Origin: Aestuariimicrobium kwangyangense DSM 21549
GTDB taxonomy: Bacteria > Actinomycetota > Actinomycetes > Propionibacteriales > Propionibacteriaceae
DNA length: 64,000 nt
Reading direction: 5' to 3'
Assembly: GCF_000421525.1 (NCBI RefSeq)
Contig: NZ_ATXE01000001.1
Coordinates: 1,364,001 to 1,428,000 of the forward strand
This document shows, one piece after another, positions 28,200 to 39,449 of the stretch; the stretch's first letter is position 1; each line of letters opens with the position of its first letter. Below the pieces are notes generated by a model that did no database searches, was not told where the DNA came from, and saw only the letters and a program-made list of their open reading frames with translations. The position numbers and the translations under genes are program-made.

Positions 28200-28249
28200 C
28201 GGACGACCTTCATCGGACGACCCCATCGGACGACCCCATCGGACGACCC
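28200..28249. repeat. CGGACGACC array with three perfect 13-bp tandem units
   Basis: CATCGGACGACCC occurs three times head to tail from 28211 to 28249, with a degenerate copy just before (28200-28210). A further CGGACGACC lies at 28075-28083, overlapping the inverted repeat. There are five copies of the 9-mer in 175 bp. Confidence 0.8.
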
Positions 28250-28287
28250 CAACCGCTCGCCGACGAGCGCGAAGCGACCCACCCCGC

Positions 28288-28293
28288 TAGACT
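28288..28293 (+). promoter_or_regulatory. -10 box of pnp
   Basis: TAGACT lies about 210 nt upstream of the pnp start and predicts transcription beginning near 28300. Confidence 0.45.
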
Positions 28294-28299
28294 GGGCTG

Positions 28300-28504
28300 C
28301 GGTTCGAAGAATGAACCCTGCCAGCGCAGCTCGAGAACGCGGTCTGGTCCTCGGTAGTGACCTTCAGGTGGTAACCCCTGCGGGTCTCGATCGAAGACCG
28401 GCTGGTTCGTGAGTGGCCCGCCGACGGCCCCGCGGGAATCGTCCCGCACGGAGCCCTGATCGAGGCGCGCCCGCGCGGCAGTCCAACCCCAAGAGAGGTA
28501 TCCC
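28300..28504 (+). promoter_or_regulatory. long pnp mRNA leader
   Basis: About 205 nt of untranslated leader. It contains several self-complementary stretches, for example CCCCGCGGGAATCGTCCCGC around 28429-28453. AGAGAGG near 28492 is the ribosome-binding site. In many bacteria pnp leaders are cut by RNase III and then used for PNPase autoregulation; the length here fits that, but no motif proves it. Confidence 0.4.
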
Positions 28505-31557
<3,053 letters not shown>

Positions 31558-31558
31558 G

Positions 31559-32338
31559 GTGGGGGCTGTGACTGAGGCGGGGGCACACGCCCGCGGCCGG
31601 AGCGTCGGCGCTCGCCGGTCCACGACGCGGGCGGGCGGCTGCCTGCGGATCCTGGTGCTCGGCCTCGTCCTCGTCGTCGTGCTGGCCGTCGTCGCGGTCG
31701 TCGTGGGGGACCGATTCGTCCGGTCCGAGGTCGAACAACGGGTCGGGACGTCGGTCTCGAAGAGCCTCGGCGGTCCCACGACCGTCACCATCGACGACCG
31801 ATCGGTGCTGCTCGCGCTCGCCCGGGATCGGTTCGCCACCGTGCGTGGGTCCGCGCCCACCGCGAAGTTCAGCCAGGGTACGGGAGCATCGGCGCAGACC
31901 CTGCACGTCACCGACCTGACCTTCACCGCCTCCGGGGTCACCCACCTACGCTCGGGGGACACCCTCGACGTCGAACACCTCCGAGCGGGTGCAACGGTCA
32001 GCTACGCCGAACTGAGCCGACTCGCCGGCACACCCGTGGGTTCGGCCGGAGCAGGACGGGTGAAGCTCACCCAGACGGCATCCGTGTGGGGGGCCAGCGT
32101 CACCATCGAGGTCACGGCCAAGCCGGGGGTCAAGGGCGATCGCCTGACCCTCGACGACCCCGCAGCCACGGTGTCGGGCGTCGACGTGCCGCAGTCGTTG
32201 CTTCGTCCACTGCTCGCCCGTGTCACGGACCAGGCAGCCCTGCCCCCGATCAACGGCATGGGCTACGACTCGCTGACTGCCGGTGCCGCTGGCGTCGTGG
32301 TCACCCTCAGCGGGGAAGGCGTCGCGCTCCCTCGCTGA
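31559..32338 (+). CDS. LmeA-family (DUF2993) envelope phospholipid-binding protein
   Basis: A 259-aa protein. A basic N-terminus and one hydrophobic helix (about residues 29-50, LGLVLVVVLAVVAVVV) act as uncleaved signal or anchor. The rest is a beta-rich domain of the DUF2993/LmeA type, with GMGYDSLTAG near the end. LmeA of Mycobacterium binds phospholipids and supports lipomannan maturation in the periplasm. A role in envelope lipid handling is inferred here. Starts GTG 31559 and GTG 31568 are both possible. Probably cotranscribed with dapB. Confidence 0.72.
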   Translation: MGAVTEAGAHARGRSVGARRSTTRAGGCLRILVLGLVLVVVLAVVAVVVGDRFVRSEVEQRVGTSVSKSLGGPTTVTIDDRSVLLALARDRFATVRGSAPTAKFSQGTGASAQTLHVTDLTFTASGVTHLRSGDTLDVEHLRAGATVSYAELSRLAGTPVGSAGAGRVKLTQTASVWGASVTIEVTAKPGVKGDRLTLDDPAATVSGVDVPQSLLRPLLARVTDQAALPPINGMGYDSLTAGAAGVVVTLSGEGVALPR

Positions 32339-32374
32339 CTGCGGGACGAACCCGGGCCCGACACAGACCGGTGG

Positions 32375-32998
32375 TCACTGCCCGTCGGACGAGATGTCCG
32401 TGTGCAGCCTGACCTGCTTGACCCGGACGACACCGTCCTCGGTGCCGAGTTCCTGGTGCCCGCCGTCGGGTGCCCACCCGGTGCCCACCAGCAGGGCGCG
32501 GAAGTCGTCGTCGGTGGAGCGCACCCAGCAGGTGGCCCGGGTGAAGTGATCCGCCCGCAGGGTGTCGACGGCTGCGTTCAACAGCCTTGAGGTGTGCCCC
32601 CTGCCCCGGGCCATGGGGTCGACCCGGAAGTAGGACAGCTCACCGTCGTGACCGGTCGCGTCCTCGTCCTGGGCAGGTCCCACCACGGCGAACCCCACCA
32701 CCCTGGAGGCCAGCTGGGTCTCGTTCTCCCGGCCCGTCGCACGCGGGGCGCCTTCGGGCTCGGTGGCCACCAGCACCCGCATGCTGGCCAGGGGCGGCCT
32801 GGTGATGGAGGTGTGCCAGATCTCTGCCATCTGCTCCAGGGTGGTCTCATCGAGGAACCGCGTCATGAGCGGGTCGTCGGTCCACTCCCGGCGCTGGATC
32901 TCGGCGAGTTGCCAGGCCTCGACGGGCATGGCCAGCCTGACCCCCGGGGCCACCTGTGGAGTCGGTCCGGGGTTCACCAGCGGCAGCTCACGCGTCAT
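32375..32998 (-). CDS. GNAT-family N-acetyltransferase
   Basis: A 207-aa protein with one GNAT domain: ELSYFRVDPMARGRGHTSRLLNAA holds the acetyl-CoA loop (residues about 130-145), followed by CWVRSTDDDFRALLVGTGW. The first 60 residues are variable. The target is unknown. ATG lies 6 nt behind TATTCT on the minus strand, back to back with the rnj promoter, so the two genes may be regulated together. The stop lies 36 bases from the converging lmeA-like gene. Confidence 0.78.
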   Translation of the reverse strand: MTRELPLVNPGPTPQVAPGVRLAMPVEAWQLAEIQRREWTDDPLMTRFLDETTLEQMAEIWHTSITRPPLASMRVLVATEPEGAPRATGRENETQLASRVVGFAVVGPAQDEDATGHDGELSYFRVDPMARGRGHTSRLLNAAVDTLRADHFTRATCWVRSTDDDFRALLVGTGWAPDGGHQELGTEDGVVRVKQVRLHTDISSDGQ

Positions 32999-33004
32999 GG
33001 GGCG

Positions 33005-33031
33005 AGAATAGTCAGCGACCCTCGCTAGGGT
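33005..33031. promoter_or_regulatory. back-to-back leaderless promoters of the GNAT gene and rnj
   Basis: TATTCT (minus strand, 33005-33010) stands 6 nt before the GNAT ATG, and TAGGGT (plus strand, 33026-33031) stands 6 nt before the rnj GTG. The two starts are 40 bp apart, so each promoter's -35 region overlaps the other's -10 region. RNA polymerase can hardly occupy both at once. Confidence 0.55.
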
Positions 33032-33037
33032 GGAATC

Positions 33038-34720
33038 GTGACTGGTTCCTCTCTGCGTACCCCGCCCAAGCTCGCCCCCGACACCCTGAGGGTGATCCCA
33101 CTGGGGGGTCTGGGTGACGTGGGCCGCAACATGGCCACCCTCGAACTGAATGGAAAACTGCTGCTGATCGACTGCGGCGTGCTGTTCCCCGAGGACCACC
33201 ATCCCGGTGTCGACCTGATCCTGCCCGGCCTCGACGCGATCGACGACCGCTTCGACGACGTGGTCGGGCTCGTGCTCACCCACGGCCACGAGGACCACAT
33301 CGGCGCGGTGCCCTACCTGCTGCGCCGTCGGCCCGACATCCCCATCTTCGGGTCGAAGCTCACCCTCGCCCTCGTCGAGTCGAAGATCCGTGAACACCGC
33401 ATCAAGAACCCCATCCTGCGCCGCGTGGTCGAGGGCGACCGCCTCGACGTCGGCGAGTTCGACCTCGAGTTCCTGGCGGTCAACCACTCCATCCCCGACG
33501 CCTTGGCCGTGTTCGTCCGCACCAGCGCCGGCACGGTGCTGCACACCGGTGACTTCAAGATGGACCAACTGCCCCTCGACGGCCGCATCACCGACCTGCG
33601 TTCCTTCGCCCGGCTGGGCGCCGAGGGAGTCGACCTGTTCATGTGCGACTCCACGAACGCCGAGGTGCCCGGATTCGTCCCGAGCGAACGAGAGATCGAG
33701 CCCGCCATCGCGCGCGTCTTCGCCCAGGCCAGGCAGAAGCTGATCGTGGCCTGCTTCGCCAGCCACGTGCATCGCGTGCAGCAGGTGCTCGACATGGCAG
33801 TCCAGCACGACCGCAAGGTGGTCTACGTGGGCCGCTCGATGGTGCGCAACATGCAGGTGGCCCGCGATCTCGGGTACCTCAAGGTGCCCGAGAACACCTT
33901 GGTCGACATCAAGGACATCGAGCACCTGCCCGACGACAAGGTCGTGATCATCTCGACCGGGTCGCAGGGCGAACCGCTGTCGGCGCTGGCTCGCATCGCC
34001 AACCGCGAGCACCCGGTCGTCAGCCTTGGCCCGGGCGACACCGTGCTGCTTGCCTCGTCGCTGATCCCCGGCAACGAGAACGCCGTCTACCGCGTGATCA
34101 ACGGCCTCACGCGGCTCGGCGCGAACGTCGTCCACAAGGGGAATGCCCTCGTGCACGTCTCGGGCCACGCCGCCGCGGGAGAACTGCTCTACTGCTACAA
34201 CATCCTCAAGCCGCGCAACGTCATGCCGGTGCACGGCGAGGTTCGTCACCTGGTGGCCAATGGCGCACTCGCCATCAAGACCGGCATCGCCCCGCAGAAC
34301 GTGATCATCACCGAGGACGGGGGAGTGGTCGACCTCGCCCGACGCCAGGCGCGGCTGGTCGGGAAGATCGACGCCAGCTACATCTTCGTCGACGGCTCGA
34401 GTGTCGGCGACATCACCGAGTCGCAGCTGACCGACCGTCGCATCCTCGGCGAGGAGGGATTCATCTCGATCGTGGCTGCCGTCAACCTGCACGACCGCTC
34501 GCTGGTGTCCGGTCCCGAGATCACCGCTCGTGGTTTCGCCGAGGACGCCGAGTTCGACGCGATCATCGAGGAAGTTCGTGGGGTGTTGCTGCGAGGACTG
34601 AAGGACGGCGCTGAGGACGCCTACCAACTCCAACAGCAGGTTCGCCGCACGGTGGGCCGCTGGGTGAACCAGAAGCACCGACGCCGCCCCATGATCGTCC
34701 CTGTCATCGTCGCGATCTAG
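33038..34720 (+). CDS. rnj: ribonuclease J
   Basis: A 560-aa metallo-beta-lactamase/beta-CASP nuclease for mRNA and rRNA processing, with 5'-3' exo- and endonuclease activity. The metal motifs are THGHEDHIGA (about residue 81), the HTGDFK region, and the beta-CASP ending MPVHGEVRHL. The length and the C-terminal dimer domain match actinobacterial RNase J. GTG at 33038. The downstream gap to rpmB contains a repeat array. Confidence 0.94.
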   Translation: MTGSSLRTPPKLAPDTLRVIPLGGLGDVGRNMATLELNGKLLLIDCGVLFPEDHHPGVDLILPGLDAIDDRFDDVVGLVLTHGHEDHIGAVPYLLRRRPDIPIFGSKLTLALVESKIREHRIKNPILRRVVEGDRLDVGEFDLEFLAVNHSIPDALAVFVRTSAGTVLHTGDFKMDQLPLDGRITDLRSFARLGAEGVDLFMCDSTNAEVPGFVPSEREIEPAIARVFAQARQKLIVACFASHVHRVQQVLDMAVQHDRKVVYVGRSMVRNMQVARDLGYLKVPENTLVDIKDIEHLPDDKVVIISTGSQGEPLSALARIANREHPVVSLGPGDTVLLASSLIPGNENAVYRVINGLTRLGANVVHKGNALVHVSGHAAAGELLYCYNILKPRNVMPVHGEVRHLVANGALAIKTGIAPQNVIITEDGGVVDLARRQARLVGKIDASYIFVDGSSVGDITESQLTDRRILGEEGFISIVAAVNLHDRSLVSGPEITARGFAEDAEFDAIIEEVRGVLLRGLKDGAEDAYQLQQQVRRTVGRWVNQKHRRRPMIVPVIVAI

Positions 34721-34723
34721 TTT

Positions 34724-34816
34724 GCGGGGATGACCCCCTGCACCCCCACGCGGGGGATGACCCCCTGCACCCCCACGCACCCTCGACCTCGCGGGGATGG
34801 CCCCCCGCACCCCCAC
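34724..34816. repeat. three 26-27-bp repeats upstream of rpmB
   Basis: GCGGGGATGACCCCC plus TGCACCCCCAC occurs at 34724-34749 and, with one extra G, at 34750-34776. A variant (GATGGCCCCCCGCACCCCCAC) occurs at 34791-34816. Each copy can fold a small GGGG-ATGA-CCCC hairpin. The array begins three bases after the rnj stop and ends 15 bp before the rpmB -35 box. Confidence 0.85.
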
Positions 34817-34831
34817 GCACTCCAGCCGATT

Positions 34832-34860
34832 TTGGACGGATCGCCCCCCTCGGCTACGAT
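34832..34860 (+). promoter_or_regulatory. promoter of rpmB
   Basis: TTGGAC (34832-34837) and TACGAT (34855-34860) with a 17-bp spacer: the most canonical sigma-70 type promoter in the window. The leader is about 75 nt, with GAGGAG as ribosome-binding site. Confidence 0.65.
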
Positions 34861-34942
34861 TGACAGGTTGCTGCGCGCCGCAAGACGCCAGCCGCTCACT
34901 CTCGCGCCTCTCGGCGCACCACCAACTAACGAGGAGATTCCC

Positions 34943-35128
34943 ATGGCTGCCGTGTGCGACATCTGCGCCAAGGGCCCGAGCTTCGGACACAACGTGCCTT
35001 GGTCGAAGAAGAAGACCAACCGCCGCTGGAACCCGAACATTCAGCGAGTCCACGCTGTCGTCCAGGGCACCGCGAAGCGCCTCAACGTGTGCACCGCGTG
35101 CATCAAGTCCGGCAAGGTCACCCGCTGA
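34943..35128 (+). CDS. rpmB: 50S ribosomal protein L28
   Basis: A 61-aa protein starting MAAVCDICAKGP and ending with CTACIKSGKV. Two CxxC pairs (residues 5 and 8; 51 and 54) make it the zinc-binding C+ type of L28, as opposed to the zinc-free paralog found in some actinobacteria. GAGGAG lies 9 nt before the ATG. It has its own promoter and a strong terminator, so it is a single-gene unit next to recG, the usual neighbour. Confidence 0.95.
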   Translation: MAAVCDICAKGPSFGHNVPWSKKKTNRRWNPNIQRVHAVVQGTAKRLNVCTACIKSGKVTR

Positions 35129-35177
35129 CCCTGTCGCGAGCGTGACCATGGTCACCACGCGCGTCCTGTACTGCATC

Positions 35178-35207
35178 GAAGGCCCGCTCCCCGGGGAGCG
35201 GGCCTTC
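35178..35207. terminator. rpmB terminator
   Basis: GAAGGCCCGCTCCCC followed directly by its complement gives a 30-bp perfect palindrome (35178-35207). As RNA it forms an 11-bp or longer stem with a tight CCCGGG-type loop. Confidence 0.8.
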
Positions 35208-35289
35208 TGCTGTGCCCACCCCTGGGTCGACGTGACCGGTGAGGTGCGCCGCCACGGGTCGGTGGGGCGAAACTGTCACGACCTGCCGA

Positions 35290-35295
35290 TACGCT
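35290..35295 (+). promoter_or_regulatory. -10 box of recG (leaderless)
   Basis: TACGCT ends 7 nt before the recG GTG; there is no Shine-Dalgarno. GTCA ends 11 bp upstream of the box. Confidence 0.5.
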
Positions 35296-35302
35296 CCCTG
35301 AT

Positions 35303-37531
35303 GTGACTCGCTGGCAGACCACCACCTTCGCGCGGCTCAACCAGCCCGTCGCCAAGGTGATCGGCGAGAAGTCGGCGAAGGCGTTCGCAGCCCTCAAGGT
35401 CCGCACCGTCGGAGACCTCCTGAGGCATGTGCCCCGGCGCTACCTGCTGGGCACCGAGAACTCCGACCTGCGTGACCTCCCCGTCGGCGAGGAGGTCGCC
35501 ATCATCGCTGAGGTGGCCGACGTCCGGGGCCCACTCGGGCAGGAGCCCCGAATGCGCATTGAGGCGACGCTCACCGACGGCAGCGGACGGGTGACCGCCA
35601 CCTTCTTCGGCAAGAAGCACCACTGCGCGTACTGGGCCATGAACCTGAAGGCGGCGACCAGGGGCATCTTCGTCGGCAAGGTCAGCACCTTCAACGGCAA
35701 CCTCCAGTTGACCCACCCCACCTTCGTCATGTTCGACTCCAGCGGCAAGGTCGTCGGCAAGGCCGACCAGGCCGCCGAGATCGCCGAACAGGTGACCCGA
35801 TCGGGACTGGTGGGTCTCTACCCCGCCACCTCCAAACTCCCCACGTGGACGATCGGGGCCACCATCGACCTGGTGCTCGACAGCATCGGCGACCTGTCCG
35901 AACCGCTGCCCGCCTGGGTGCTGGAGGAGACCGACCTGCCCACCCTGCAGGCTGCCTACACCGGCGTCCACCGCGCCTCCACGAAGGAGGAGGCAGCGCG
36001 CGCCCTCGAGCGCCTGCAGTTCGACGAGGCGCTCGCCCTGCAACTGGTGATGGCACGACGACGCGCCGACAACACCCACCTGCGCGCACCGGTGCTGACG
36101 TCGCGCGACGGCGGACTGCTCACGGCCTTCGACCGTCGCCTGCCGTTCGCACTCACCCGTGGGCAACTCGAGGTGTCGTCCCAGATCTTCGACGACCTCG
36201 CCCGCGAGGTGCCCATGCAGCGACTGCTGCAGGGAGAGGTGGGCTCGGGCAAGACCTTGGTGGCGCTGCGGGCCATGCTCGCCGCGGTCGACTCCGGACA
36301 CCAGGCAGCGCTGCTGGCACCCACCGAGGTGCTCGCCGCCCAGCATCTCAGCACCATCATCGACCTCCTGGGCGACCTCGGCCAGGGCCGGGTGCTCGGG
36401 GCCCCGGCCGAGGCCACCCAGGTCGTCCTGCTGACGGGGTCCCAGTCCGCCGCCGAGCGCAAACGCGCCCTGTTCGCAGCTGCCAGTGGTGAGGCAGGCA
36501 TCGTGATCGGCACCCACGCCCTGCTCGCGGACCGCGTGCAGTTCGCCGACCTGAGCCTGGTGGTGGTCGACGAGCAGCACCGTTTCGGCGTCGAACAACG
36601 GTCTGCCCTGACCCAGAAGGCCGAACTCAGCCCGCACGTGCTGGTGATGACGGCCACCCCGATCCCACGCTCCGTCGCGATGACGGTCTTCGGTGATCTG
36701 GAGACCAGCCTGCTCACCGAGATCCCCGCCGGACGAAGCGACGTGCAGACCACTGTCGTCGATGCCGGCGCGAACCCCACCTGGGTCGAGCGGGCCTGGC
36801 AGCGGGTGACCGAGGAGGTGGCCGGCGGCAGGCAGGCCTTCGTCGTCTGCTCGACGATCACCGCTGCCCAACGCGAGGACGTGCCCGACGAGATGACCGT
36901 GGACGAGGACCCAGCACCGGTCCCTCCGGTGGCGGTCGAGGACCTGTACGCCGAGCTCTCGTCCGGCGCCCTGAAGGGACTCTCGGTCGGCATGCTCCAC
37001 GGTCGGATGAGTGCCACCGACAAGGACGAGGTGATGGGCCGGTTCGCGGCCGGCGAGATCGACGTGCTGGTGGCGACGACGGTGATCGAGGTCGGGGTCA
37101 ACGTGCCCAATGCGTCGGTGATGGTCGTGATGGACGCCGATCGCTTCGGGATCAGTCAGCTGCACCAGCTGCGCGGGCGCATCGGACGAGGCGAGCACCC
37201 CGGCCTGTGCCTGCTGCTCACCCATGCTCGGCCCGACTCCCCAGCCCGCACCCGTCTCGACGCCGTGGCCGGAACCCGCGACGGATTCCTGCTGGCCGAG
37301 GCCGACCTGGCGGCGCGGCGGGAGGGCAACGTGCTGGGGGCCAACCAGTCGGGCACCCGCTCGACCCTGCGACTGATCCGCGTGCTGGAACATGCCGACC
37401 TCATCGTCACCTGCCGCGACATCGCAGCCAAGCTGGTGGCCGACGATCCCGACGCAACCAACCCCCACCTCAACGACATCGTCACCCAGGCCGAACTCGA
37501 CGCCGCCGGTGACTGGCTGGAGCGAGCATGA
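35303..37531 (+). CDS. recG: ATP-dependent DNA helicase RecG
   Basis: A 742-aa branch-migration helicase for stalled forks and recombination. The N-terminal wedge and OB domain occupy about 1-220. Walker A is GEVGSGKT (about residue 311), the Walker B motif is DEQHRFG (about 421), TATPIPR is motif III, and the TRG region is QLRGRIGRGEHPG. The length fits actinobacterial RecG. GTG at 35303 is the start of family homology. Its stop overlaps the rsmD ATG by four bases. Confidence 0.95.
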   Translation: MTRWQTTTFARLNQPVAKVIGEKSAKAFAALKVRTVGDLLRHVPRRYLLGTENSDLRDLPVGEEVAIIAEVADVRGPLGQEPRMRIEATLTDGSGRVTATFFGKKHHCAYWAMNLKAATRGIFVGKVSTFNGNLQLTHPTFVMFDSSGKVVGKADQAAEIAEQVTRSGLVGLYPATSKLPTWTIGATIDLVLDSIGDLSEPLPAWVLEETDLPTLQAAYTGVHRASTKEEAARALERLQFDEALALQLVMARRRADNTHLRAPVLTSRDGGLLTAFDRRLPFALTRGQLEVSSQIFDDLAREVPMQRLLQGEVGSGKTLVALRAMLAAVDSGHQAALLAPTEVLAAQHLSTIIDLLGDLGQGRVLGAPAEATQVVLLTGSQSAAERKRALFAAASGEAGIVIGTHALLADRVQFADLSLVVVDEQHRFGVEQRSALTQKAELSPHVLVMTATPIPRSVAMTVFGDLETSLLTEIPAGRSDVQTTVVDAGANPTWVERAWQRVTEEVAGGRQAFVVCSTITAAQREDVPDEMTVDEDPAPVPPVAVEDLYAELSSGALKGLSVGMLHGRMSATDKDEVMGRFAAGEIDVLVATTVIEVGVNVPNASVMVVMDADRFGISQLHQLRGRIGRGEHPGLCLLLTHARPDSPARTRLDAVAGTRDGFLLAEADLAARREGNVLGANQSGTRSTLRLIRVLEHADLIVTCRDIAAKLVADDPDATNPHLNDIVTQAELDAAGDWLERA

Positions 37532-38151
37532 GCCGCATCATCGCCGGACGAGCCGGGGGCCGCCGGTTGCAGACGCCCGCCGGGGACAGGACCCGTCCGA
37601 CCACCGACCGGGTCCGGGAGGCGTTCTTCTCGTCCCTGGCAGCGTGGAACGGCACCGGTGACGGACCCGGAGAGACCCACCTGTCGGGTCTCGCCTTCCT
37701 CGACCTGTTCGCTGGTTCGGGGGGCGTGGGTCTGGAGGCTGCGAGCAGGGGAGCGGGTCCGGTCGTCCTCGTGGAGTCCGATGCCCGCACCGCCCACCTC
37801 ATCCAGCGCAACGCCAAGGACGTGGGACTCGACGTGACCGTGCGCGCGGCCAAGGCCGAGACGTACCTCGCCGGCACCCCTCCGCACCGGTTCGACGTCG
37901 CCTGGGCCGATCCTCCCTACTCCCTACCCACTGACCACCTGGAGGACCTGCTCGCCCGGGTGCGGGACGAATGGTTGCTCCCCGACGGTGTCATGGTGGT
38001 CGAACGCGCCCGACGGTCGTCCGTGCCCCAGCTCGCCGGTTGTGAGACCTGGACCCGCCCCTACGGCGAGACCACCCTGGTGTGGATCGCCCCCCTCGAA
38101 GCCGCAGACGCGACAGAGCCCTCCCCACCAGCAACCCAGGAGACCCCATGA
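37528..38151 (+). CDS. rsmD: 16S rRNA (guanine966-N2)-methyltransferase RsmD
   Basis: A 207-aa SAM-dependent methyltransferase. IIAGRAGGRRLQTP and RPTTDRVREAFFS form the N-terminal family signature, DLFAGSGGVGLEA binds SAM (about residues 55-67), and ADPPY is the catalytic NPPY-like motif. It methylates G966 in 16S rRNA. It overlaps recG upstream and coaD downstream, the standard recG-rsmD-coaD order. The Thr/Pro-rich last 18 residues are not conserved in type. Confidence 0.94.
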   Translation: MSRIIAGRAGGRRLQTPAGDRTRPTTDRVREAFFSSLAAWNGTGDGPGETHLSGLAFLDLFAGSGGVGLEAASRGAGPVVLVESDARTAHLIQRNAKDVGLDVTVRAAKAETYLAGTPPHRFDVAWADPPYSLPTDHLEDLLARVRDEWLLPDGVMVVERARRSSVPQLAGCETWTRPYGETTLVWIAPLEAADATEPSPPATQETP

Positions 38152-38636
38152 AGGCCGTCTGTCCCGGCACCTTCGACCCCATCACCCTCGGGCACGTCGA
38201 CATCATCCGGCGGGCGGCCAGGCTGTTCGATGAGGTGATCGTGGCCATCGGCACCAACTCGACCAAGTCGACCCTGTTCACCCTGGACGAACGACTCGCG
38301 CTCTGCCGGGAGGCGATGACCGAGTTCCCGGCCGTCACCGTCGCCGTGATCGACGGTCTGCTCGTCGACTTCTGTCGGGAGCACGACGCACCCGTGGTGG
38401 TGAAGGGTCTACGTTTCGGCTCCGACTTCGACTACGAACTGCAGATGCACCACGTCAACCACACCGTGGGTGGCATCGAGACGGTGCTCCTGCCCGGTGG
38501 CCGGGAGTTCGGGACGATCTCGTCGACCCTGATCCGCAACATCGCCTCATACGGCGGCGACGTCTCCATGTTCCTCAGCCCCGACGTGAACGATGCGCTG
38601 GTCGAACGGATGGCGGAGCGCAGGGCTGCGCGCTGA
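38148..38636 (+). CDS. coaD: phosphopantetheine adenylyltransferase
   Basis: A 162-aa enzyme for the penultimate step of coenzyme A synthesis. GTFDPITLGHVDII (residues 8-21) is the nucleotidyltransferase motif, VKGLR follows, and ISSTLIRN is the second ATP site. ATG overlaps the rsmD stop, and CAGGAG provides a ribosome-binding site. The frame is open upstream only inside rsmD. Confidence 0.96.
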   Translation: MKAVCPGTFDPITLGHVDIIRRAARLFDEVIVAIGTNSTKSTLFTLDERLALCREAMTEFPAVTVAVIDGLLVDFCREHDAPVVVKGLRFGSDFDYELQMHHVNHTVGGIETVLLPGGREFGTISSTLIRNIASYGGDVSMFLSPDVNDALVERMAERRAAR

Positions 38637-38658
38637 GCGTCCGCAGCTGCCCGGCCGC

Positions 38659-38739
38659 CAAACTCTCACGCTCGGGGCAAACTCTCGCGCTGGAACGGGG
38701 GCGGAGTCAGGGGGAGTGTGTCCGAACGGCGAGAGTTTG
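38659..38739. repeat. CAAACTCTC(A/G)CGCT motif, two direct and one inverted copy
   Basis: CAAACTCTCACGCT (38659-38672) and CAAACTCTCGCGCT (38678-38691) are direct copies 19 bp apart. GCGAGAGTTTG (38729-38739) is the exact reverse complement of the first 11 bases of the second copy. The pair can form an 11-bp stem with a 40-nt loop. It lies after coaD and before the yceD promoter. Confidence 0.8.
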
Positions 38740-38776
38740 TGGGGATCGGCGGCTCCAGGTGACGGGTCTGGTCGGT

Positions 38777-38806
38777 TTGGTCGCCAGTCACGGGAGACGG
38801 TAGAGT
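38777..38806 (+). promoter_or_regulatory. promoter of the yceD-rpmF-rnc operon
   Basis: TAGAGT at 38801-38806, with TTGGTC at 38777-38782 (18-bp spacer) as the likely -35. It leaves a leader of about 42 nt with GAGGAGG. Confidence 0.45.
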
Positions 38807-38854
38807 TGACCCTCGGTCATTGACACCGTCAGGCTGCCATGAGGAGGTTCGGTC

Positions 38855-39400
38855 GTGAACTCCCTGTCGCGTTCCGCAGATGCCCGTTCACCGTTGGTCT
38901 TCGACGTCCACGAGATGAGCAGGCAAGCCGGCACGATGAAGGAGATCTCGCGTTCGGTGCCCGCTCCGGCGGACCTGGGGGTCGAGATGATGCGGGTGCC
39001 CGAGGGCTCCCCGATCGCCTTGGAGCTTCGCCTCCAGTCGGTGGTCGAGGGGATCTGGGTGTCCGGAACCGCTGACGTCGAGTTGGCCGGTGAGTGCTCG
39101 CGCTGCCTCACTCCGTTGGAGGACGAGGCGTCCTTCGACCTGGAGGAGTTGTTCGTGCATCCCGACCGCGAGGCGGATGAGGATGCCACCTTCGTGGTCG
39201 ACGAACGGATCGACCTCGAACCCGCGCTGCGGGATGCAGTGGTGCTCGATCTTCCGTTCACCCCGCTGTGCCGGGAGGATTGCGCCGGTCTGTGCACCAT
39301 CTGTGGTGCCAACCTGAACGACGATCCCGAACACACGCATGGAGAACAGGTCGACCCCCGGTGGTCGACCCTCCTCCGCGTCGACACCGACGACAACTGA
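38855..39400 (+). CDS. yceD: YceD (DUF177) family protein
   Basis: A 181-aa protein of the DUF177 family, always linked to rpmF and thought to act in 23S rRNA accumulation or ribosome assembly. GECSRCL (about residue 77) and the C-terminal CREDCAGLCTICGANLN supply paired cysteines that probably bind zinc. GTG at 38855 follows GAGGAGG. rpmF comes 49 bases later, with rnc and mutM next, a conserved order across bacteria. Confidence 0.9.
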   Translation: MNSLSRSADARSPLVFDVHEMSRQAGTMKEISRSVPAPADLGVEMMRVPEGSPIALELRLQSVVEGIWVSGTADVELAGECSRCLTPLEDEASFDLEELFVHPDREADEDATFVVDERIDLEPALRDAVVLDLPFTPLCREDCAGLCTICGANLNDDPEHTHGEQVDPRWSTLLRVDTDDN

Positions 39401-39449
39401 GTTTTGACCCCGTCCGGCACCCAGCCGGGTGATTCATGAGGAGAAGACC

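Noticed and set aside
28211-28249. CRISPR-like array
   Set aside because: The 13-bp units are head to tail without spacers, and no cas gene is present.
33000-35176. Minus-strand extension of the GNAT frame to 933 codons through rnj and rpmB
   Set aside because: It is an open shadow of rnj; the real start is the ATG at 32996-32998 after a TATTCT box.
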